Below are positions 41,440 through 46,638 of a stretch of 46,638 bases of DNA, piece by piece (positions within the stretch are counted from its first letter, which is position 1; the number at the start of each line of letters is the position of its first letter). The stretch comes from Muribaculaceae bacterium (GTDB taxonomy: Bacteria > Bacteroidota > Bacteroidia > Bacteroidales > Muribaculaceae), in assembly GCA_029060285.1 (NCBI GenBank), contig JAIDUH010000066.1, positions 1 to 46,638 on the forward strand. Direction: 5' to 3'. The translations under genes and the position numbers were made by a program. Under the pieces are notes generated by a model, which had not been told where the DNA came from, searched no databases, and saw only the letters and a list, made by a program, of their open reading frames with translations.

Positions 41440-43827
41440 ATGAACATTTTTCTACACAATCTCAAGGTCGCTGTCAGAAACCTTATGAAGTATAAGCTTC
41501 AGACCGCCATCAGTGTGCTGACCATTGCTGTCGGTATCGTCACTCTGGCACTCGTGCATTCCATGATGACACGCTATCGTCTTCCAGATATCTTTGATCA
41601 GCCATATAGTGACCGTGCGTATGAGGTGTCATTTAAGACAATTGAAAATGGAGAGGCTTCATTGTCAGTTTCTCCAGACTTAATCAGTGCATTAAAGGGA
41701 AACGGTGGGCTACGAAATGCTGAAAAAGTTGTTGTTCCCAATGGTACTATATTTTCTAATAAAATGGAATTCCAGCTAAGCGATTCCTCTCTTAGAAAAG
41801 GAGAAGTGATGGCTACTGTTATCGACCCAGAGTATCCAGAATATGCCGGCCACCATTCTGCTATTACCGGAGAAAAGATCAGGAAGCTAAAAGCCGGGGA
41901 AGCAATAATAGCTGAAGATCTTGCAAAAAAAATCTTTCAAAATGAAAGTCCAGTTGGAAGGTCGGGCGAAATAGAGACAATGGGCGAACCCCTTTATCCT
42001 ATTACAATTATTGACGTTTTCCAATCATTGTCTTCTAACGAACCATATTCATCAAATAATGCATTATATTATTGTGAAACAAATAATATTGAAGAATACC
42101 AACATGTGCTTGGAATCGGAAAGATTAATGTACTGATGATGGAAGGTGCGACAGAAGAGAAACTAATCAATGAGATAAACACACGGATTGATCATTTAGG
42201 TTTGGAGGCTGAACTCTCCAAGGTCGTGGAGCAAGATGAGTACAAAATGATTGTTCCTATTAAGATGATTGTATATGCTGTTGGCTCGTTGATTCTTTTG
42301 GCGGCTATTATAGGTTTTCTTCGTATAGAGTTCCAGATGTTTTATATCCGCCGGCGGGAGATGGCACTGAGAATTGTAAATGGTGCCAATCGAAGGCAAG
42401 TTTTCAATTGTCTACTAATTGAAATAGTTTATATAATCACTCTTTCCGTTATTCTCGCATTGTTGCTTGGGAATATCCTTCAATGTTTCATTGACGAGAT
42501 ACTCCATACAGATTTGAATGATGAGTTCCTGTCAAACCTGTTAAAAAGTAGAGGTATACTCATATATAGCATTGTGACAGGTGGAATATTGATTGTAATA
42601 TGTGGTTTTATTGCATGGATTTCACTTTTTTATATAGGTAAAAGTCAACATTTGGAGACAAGTATGCGTAAAAGAAACAACCATATGTTTCGCAATATCA
42701 TGTTATGTTTTCAGATTGTGGTATGTATTTGCTTTGTCAGCTCTTCATTCATCTTGATCAAAGGAGGAACCTGGATCCTAAAGGTATGTAATGTCCCTGA
42801 GGATGACAGCGAACAGGCAGAATATCTTTATGTTGAATTACACCAATCTTCACACCGCGATCAGTTGTCGGATGAAATCAAGCGTCTTCCGGAACTCGCA
42901 GATATGATCAATTGTTACTCGGGTTATACTTCGTTTAATGAGATAATGCAAAACCCTGAGATCAAAGGAAAACTTCAGGAAGATCAGAGATTTATGCCTT
43001 TCTATAAGGTGTATTTTACCAATGACACAACGCTTCTCTCAAGTCTCGGAATAAAAGTAGAATGGCTTCAAAGGGATATAAACCGTAACGAAAGTTTGCT
43101 TATAGGAGAGAATGCATATAAGAGTTTTGAAAAAGTTGGGCTTCTTGATAAGGGAACTTTATCTTTTTGGAATAAAGATCTTGTGCTTCCCATAGCCGGC
43201 ATCATAAAAAAATTTCCATATGATATGTATGGTTGGAACTTTGTAGCTATAAGTGACATTCCAAATTCCATACCTACTAAAGTATTGTTGGTACCCAAAA
43301 AAGGAAAAGGTAAAAGTCTTATGAAAAGTGTGGAAGAGACAATAGTGCGAATTGATCCGGAGCTATTGACCAAAATAGTCTGCAATTATCGGGAGAATGA
43401 AAACACATTGCCTTTTATTGTCGAATCAGCCAGGTCTATAGGCTGGATATTAGGAGGCGTAAGCATATTGATCTGTGCCATGAGCATTTTTAGCACTATT
43501 GCATTAGATACTCGAGGGCGGAGAAAAGAGGTCGCAATCCGAAAAGTAAATGGGGCAAAGAGCAAAGACATATATAGAATGTTTGGAAGAGTTTATGCAA
43601 TACTAATTATTATAGCTTTAGCGATATCAATTCCTCTATGTATTTTGTTCAATCGTTGGGTTGAAAACTATGTAAATGAATCTGTGACGATAAGCACGTC
43701 GCTTTCCCCTGTTCTGCCGATTATTCTTGGGAGTGTCATTGTCATTGTTCTGATATTGATGATTGTCGGCTGGCAGATTTATAGGGTGATGCAAGTTGGC
43801 CCGGCGAAAATTATTGCGAAAGAATAA
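41440..43827 (+). CDS. FtsX/MacB-family ABC transporter permease
   Basis: 795 aa from the ATG at 41440, chosen because transcription starts after the upstream GTG. The pattern is that of the large Bacteroidota permeases: N-terminal amphipathic start and TM1 (about 20-45), a periplasmic MacB_PCD-like domain, a first FtsX core of three TM segments (about 275-400, with RRREMALRIVNGANRRQVF), TM5 (about 415-440), a second periplasmic part, and a second FtsX core (about 670-785, with RRKEVAIRKVNGAKSKDIYRMF). Both cytoplasmic coupling helices are present. No ATPase gene is adjacent, so its partner lies elsewhere. Probable roles are lipoprotein or peptide export, or signalling at the envelope. Confidence 0.9.
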   Translation: MNIFLHNLKVAVRNLMKYKLQTAISVLTIAVGIVTLALVHSMMTRYRLPDIFDQPYSDRAYEVSFKTIENGEASLSVSPDLISALKGNGGLRNAEKVVVPNGTIFSNKMEFQLSDSSLRKGEVMATVIDPEYPEYAGHHSAITGEKIRKLKAGEAIIAEDLAKKIFQNESPVGRSGEIETMGEPLYPITIIDVFQSLSSNEPYSSNNALYYCETNNIEEYQHVLGIGKINVLMMEGATEEKLINEINTRIDHLGLEAELSKVVEQDEYKMIVPIKMIVYAVGSLILLAAIIGFLRIEFQMFYIRRREMALRIVNGANRRQVFNCLLIEIVYIITLSVILALLLGNILQCFIDEILHTDLNDEFLSNLLKSRGILIYSIVTGGILIVICGFIAWISLFYIGKSQHLETSMRKRNNHMFRNIMLCFQIVVCICFVSSSFILIKGGTWILKVCNVPEDDSEQAEYLYVELHQSSHRDQLSDEIKRLPELADMINCYSGYTSFNEIMQNPEIKGKLQEDQRFMPFYKVYFTNDTTLLSSLGIKVEWLQRDINRNESLLIGENAYKSFEKVGLLDKGTLSFWNKDLVLPIAGIIKKFPYDMYGWNFVAISDIPNSIPTKVLLVPKKGKGKSLMKSVEETIVRIDPELLTKIVCNYRENENTLPFIVESARSIGWILGGVSILICAMSIFSTIALDTRGRRKEVAIRKVNGAKSKDIYRMFGRVYAILIIIALAISIPLCILFNRWVENYVNESVTISTSLSPVLPIILGSVIVIVLILMIVGWQIYRVMQVGPAKIIAKE

Positions 43828-44065
43828 GATCATATTCAGAATCTTCTTGATGAATCTATTACCAAAAAGACGATGGTATACATATTATCAGATGTATATG
43901 TATGGTTATACTGTGATTGCCACATTAGCAAATAGCAAAAGCGTGTAAAAATTTTCAGGGTATGTTGTGGAAGTTTCAAAAAAATAATGTAACTTTGCAG
44001 ACGGATTCCCGACGTTTTGCCATAAGCGCGGGAAGACATCCCTTAAATGTCTAATCTACATAGAA
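43828..44065. other. Intergenic region before tdh
   Basis: 238 bp. It holds a GTATACATATTATCAGATGTATATGTATGG AT-rich dyad-like stretch, the -7 element of tdh, and in its leader a TTCCCG...CGGGAA hairpin (about 44005-44034). No gene or clear terminator was recognised. Confidence 0.5.
43990..43997 (+). promoter_or_regulatory. Probable -7 element of tdh
   Basis: TAACTTTG; upstream only a partial match to TTTG near 43965. Leader about 62 nt. Confidence 0.45.
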
Positions 44066-45028
44066 ATGAAAAATATACTTGTCATAGGCAGTACCGGCCA
44101 GATCGGCAGTGAGTTGACAATGAAGCTTCGCGGTCTTTATCCGCAAGGCAATGTAGTGGCGGGATATATTCCCGGAGCTGAGCCTAAAGGCGCACTCCTT
44201 GAATCCGGACCCTCCGCTATAGTGGATATTACCAATCCCGGACAGATAGCTGATGCAGTGAATAAATATAAGGTTGACACAATTTATAATCTTGCCGCTC
44301 TCCTTAGTGCCGTAGCCGAAGTGAAACCTCAGTTGGCGTGGAAAATCGGACTCGGAGGTCTTTTCAATACTCTTGAAGTGGCACGGGAAAAAGGTTGTGC
44401 TGTATTTACTCCCAGCTCGATCGGAAGCTTCGGCAATTCTACACCTCACACTAAAACCCCACAGGACACTATCCAGCGTCCTGATACGATGTATGGCGTG
44501 ACAAAAGTTTCCGGTGAACTTCTTAGCGACTATTATGCCAAACGTTTCGGGGTCGATACCCGTTCGGTTCGTTTCCCCGGCCTGATCAGCTATGTAGCTC
44601 CTCCGGGCGGGGGCACTACAGACTATGCCGTAGATATTTATTACTATGCAGTGAACGGTGAGAAATTCAAATGTCCGCTCAAACCTGGCACTCTTATGGA
44701 CATGATGTATATGCCCGACGCCCTGCGTGCCGCTGTAGAAATCATGGAAGCTGATCCCTCTAAACTCAAGCACAGAAACTCGTTTAATATCACTGCGATG
44801 AGTTTCGATCCTGAAGAAATCTACGCAAAAATCAAAGAGTATGTTCCTGATTTTGAGATGGAATATGAGCTTGATCCCCTGCGCCAGAAAATTGCTGATT
44901 CTTGGCCAGATAGCCTTGATGATACATGTGCACGTGAAGAATGGGGTTGGAAACCCGAATATGATCTTGATGCCATGACTCAGGATATGCTCAAGAATCT
45001 CCGCCTTAAGCTCAAGCCGCAGGCGTAG
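44066..45028 (+). CDS. tdh: L-threonine 3-dehydrogenase, SDR type
   Basis: 320 aa. An extended short-chain dehydrogenase with NAD-binding GSTGQIG (8-14) and catalytic Y143-K147 (MYGVTK). The stretches SSIGSFGNSTPHTKTPQ, RFPGLISYVAPPGGGTTDYAVDIYY and the C-terminal EEWGWKPEYDLDAMTQDML are those of SDR-type threonine dehydrogenases, which oxidise threonine to 2-amino-3-oxobutyrate. The usual partner, 2-amino-3-ketobutyrate CoA ligase (kbl), is not adjacent. UDP-sugar epimerase is the main alternative but fits the substrate loop less well. A 345-aa frame on the other strand is a shadow. Confidence 0.88.
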   Translation: MKNILVIGSTGQIGSELTMKLRGLYPQGNVVAGYIPGAEPKGALLESGPSAIVDITNPGQIADAVNKYKVDTIYNLAALLSAVAEVKPQLAWKIGLGGLFNTLEVAREKGCAVFTPSSIGSFGNSTPHTKTPQDTIQRPDTMYGVTKVSGELLSDYYAKRFGVDTRSVRFPGLISYVAPPGGGTTDYAVDIYYYAVNGEKFKCPLKPGTLMDMMYMPDALRAAVEIMEADPSKLKHRNSFNITAMSFDPEEIYAKIKEYVPDFEMEYELDPLRQKIADSWPDSLDDTCAREEWGWKPEYDLDAMTQDMLKNLRLKLKPQA

Positions 45029-45044
45029 TGCGTGGTGCGTTATG

Positions 45045-45086
45045 CGTATTAGGTACACCCAAAAAAATTCGCGGTACGCGATACGC
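45045..45086. repeat. Imperfect inverted repeat after tdh
   Basis: GCGTAT-TA-GGTAC and GTAC-GCG-ATACGC face each other around an A-rich loop. Part of a GCG/ACGC-rich stretch between tdh and its terminator. Confidence 0.4.
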
Positions 45087-45117
45087 AAAACGCGTATAAA
45101 TCTCTTATAAATTGGTC

Positions 45118-45155
45118 AAAAACGCTGATTCGATGTTTGAAATCAGCGTTTTTTT
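45118..45155 (+). terminator. Terminator of tdh
   Basis: A 13-bp stem (45118-45130 with 45141-45153), 10-base loop, ending in a run of T residues. The loop contains the TTTG of the following promoter. Confidence 0.92.
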
Positions 45156-45165
45156 ATTATCTTTG
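45136..45165 (+). promoter_or_regulatory. Promoter of the TolC-family gene
   Basis: TTTG (45136-45139), 18 bases, TATCTTTG (45158-45165). The -33 element is inside the loop of the tdh terminator. Leader about 80 nt. Confidence 0.65.
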
Positions 45166-45250
45166 TACTTTCTTTTTCTGAAACAGGTATAAATATTATT
45201 TCAATTCTTAGAATCAATAAGTTAAACAACTATAACACAGACATCCTACA

Positions 45251-46638
45251 ATGACAATCCGAAAACAACGACTGGCGTTGCTTCTTGCAGTAATCCTTGC
45301 CGTAGGCATGCCCGCTTTCGCTGAAGACGAGGTGGCAGGAATTCTTTTCCTTGGAGTGATGGGCATAAATCCCGACTCTATTCCGATTAGTCGCGAGGAA
45401 TGCATCGACATTGCTCTCAGTCAGAGTCCAACTATCCGGATCGCAGATCTTGAGGTGAAAAGAGTCAATTACTCTAAGAAGGAGACTGTCGGTAATCTTC
45501 TGCCGACTATAGGTTTCTCTCTTTCTTATCAGAGAAGCATCGAGTTGCAGACAATCCGAATGAACATGGGAGGACAGAGCCAGAAACTGAAGATGGGTTC
45601 TGACAACACATGGAACACCGGTTTCTCGCTCTCATTGCCGATTATAGCTCCAACGCTTTGGAAAGCTATCTCTATCTCCGACACCCAGATTGCCCAGAAT
45701 CTTGAAAGCGCCCGTTCCAGCAGGCTTGAATTAGTGAATCAGGTGAATAAGGCATATTATGCCCTGATGCTGGCGCTTGCTTCGAAAGATGTGATTAAGC
45801 AAAACTATGATATTGCCAAATACACAGCCGAGGTATATCGCAAGCAATTCGAACAGGGCACTGCTTCTGAATATGATGTGCTCCGTTCGGAAGTGCAGGT
45901 CAAAAACATAGAACCATCTTTGCTTGATGCAGATATTTCTGTAAAGCAATGTCAGCTTTCCCTGAATGTCCTTATGGGCATAGATGATGCGCTTAATCTC
46001 TATCCAACTGTCACCATGGAGGATATGCAGAAGGATATGTATGGATATCTTCTCGAATCAAAGAGTCTTGCCGGAAACTCTTCCCTTCGCTCTCTTGAAC
46101 TTCAACAGAAGATGGCGGATCAGAATGTCACTATGAAGAAGTTTGCATGGCTTCCTACTCTTGGAGCAAGCTTTAATGTCAACTGGCTTTCACTCAGTAA
46201 TGGACCGATGTTCAGAGATGTAGATTTCTCTCCATATTCTTCATTAGGAATCAGCCTCTCTGTGCCGATTTTCTCAGGGGGCACTAAATGGTATCAGCTG
46301 AAGCAAGCTCAGGTGCAGGCGAATGAGCTTGCTCTGCAGAAGGAAAATCTTGTCAATAGCCTGAATATGCAGGTGGACCTTGCTCTCGACAACATCAACC
46401 GTCAGGCTAAGCAGATCGATTCTTCTAAAGAGGGAGTGCGTCAGGCTAAGAAGGCTCATGATATCATGCTGAAAAGTTTCCAGATCGGTGCAGCGTCTTA
46501 TCTCCAGCTCCGTGATAGCGAACTTGCTGATACCAGCGCACAACTTTCTTATCTGCAGTCTATCTACAATTATTTAGTATCCACAAGCGAACTTGACCTC
46601 CTTCTTGGCAAGGACAGCGCTATTCAAGTCAATTCATC
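45251..46638 (+). CDS. TolC-family outer-membrane efflux protein (cut by the right edge)
   Basis: At least 462 residues; the frame stays open to the end of the window, so the C-terminus is missing. A signal peptide (about 1-24, MPAFA-E) is followed by SREECIDIALSQSPTIRIADLEV, typical of the first OEP domain, and two long helical repeats alternating with outer-membrane strands (LLPTIGFSLSYQRSIE; WLPTLGASFNVNW; LGISLSVPIFSGG). These are the features of TolC-like channels for RND or ABC efflux. The membrane-fusion and pump genes probably follow outside the window. It has its own promoter. Confidence 0.93.
   Translation, partial: MTIRKQRLALLLAVILAVGMPAFAEDEVAGILFLGVMGINPDSIPISREECIDIALSQSPTIRIADLEVKRVNYSKKETVGNLLPTIGFSLSYQRSIELQTIRMNMGGQSQKLKMGSDNTWNTGFSLSLPIIAPTLWKAISISDTQIAQNLESARSSRLELVNQVNKAYYALMLALASKDVIKQNYDIAKYTAEVYRKQFEQGTASEYDVLRSEVQVKNIEPSLLDADISVKQCQLSLNVLMGIDDALNLYPTVTMEDMQKDMYGYLLESKSLAGNSSLRSLELQQKMADQNVTMKKFAWLPTLGASFNVNWLSLSNGPMFRDVDFSPYSSLGISLSVPIFSGGTKWYQLKQAQVQANELALQKENLVNSLNMQVDLALDNINRQAKQIDSSKEGVRQAKKAHDIMLKSFQIGAASYLQLRDSELADTSAQLSYLQSIYNYLVSTSELDLLLGKDSAIQVNS

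Noticed and set aside
44051..45088. A 345-aa minus-strand open frame opposite tdh
   Set aside because: His/Ile/Cys-rich composition and no recognisable domain; the plus-strand dehydrogenase is unmistakable.

Overview
The window looks like chromosomal DNA of a gut Bacteroidales bacterium, most likely Muribaculaceae or a close relative. Three things point there: a SusC/SusD pair, lipoproteins with an acidic stretch after the acylated cysteine, and promoters that repeatedly match the Bacteroidota consensus TTTG-N19/20-TAnnTTTG rather than -35/-10 boxes. The taxon is inferred from gene content, not from a marker gene. No rRNA, tRNA, CRISPR array, phage or complete insertion sequence was seen.

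Layout, left to right. 1-4 kb: a GH51 arabinofuranosidase and ribosomal protein S1, both on the minus strand. 4.4-9.5 kb: an isolated SusC/SusD pair. 9.6-14.6 kb: a compact threonine operon of aspartokinase-homoserine dehydrogenase, a phosphoglycerate-mutase-like proposed homoserine kinase, and threonine synthase. 14.7-19.7 kb: a CotH-kinase lipoprotein, a 241-bp hairpin-forming repeat element, a DUF3108 protein and a C69 dipeptidase. 20.0-20.8 kb: an antitoxin/YafQ-type toxin pair followed by a DUF2442 gene. 20.9-28.1 kb: a small unknown protein and a divergent glycan-degrading locus (GH35-GH2 against GH28). Its shared upstream region holds a tandem ~23-bp array and a 106-bp MITE-like element with perfect target-site duplications. 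28.1-35 kb: DUF4954, HflX, and an overlapping three-gene operon of two PepD dipeptidases around a secreted muramidase. 35-39.5 kb: an OmpH-like lipoprotein, a tiny sorting-domain-like protein, branched-chain aminotransferase, an HD-domain protein, endonuclease III and PheS. 39.7-46.6 kb: an AAA/PD-(D/E)XK protein, an orphan FtsX-type ABC permease, an SDR-type threonine dehydrogenase, and a TolC-family protein cut by the right edge.

How the genes work together. The threonine operon covers aspartate to threonine except for the aspartate-semialdehyde dehydrogenase step, and the SDR dehydrogenase can start threonine breakdown. GH28, GH35, GH2 and GH51 suggest attack on pectin or galactan/arabinan side chains, but without a local transporter or regulator. 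The two dipeptidases and the muramidase are translationally coupled and may act on peptide or cell-wall turnover.

The least explained material is between genes: two MITE-like elements, the tandem operator-like array, a double dyad before the ABC permease, 7-bp repeats on both sides of nth, and a structured leader before rpsA. I found no clear wholly new multi-gene system. The MITE/tandem-array control region and the PepD-muramidase-PepD operon are the best candidates for follow-up.
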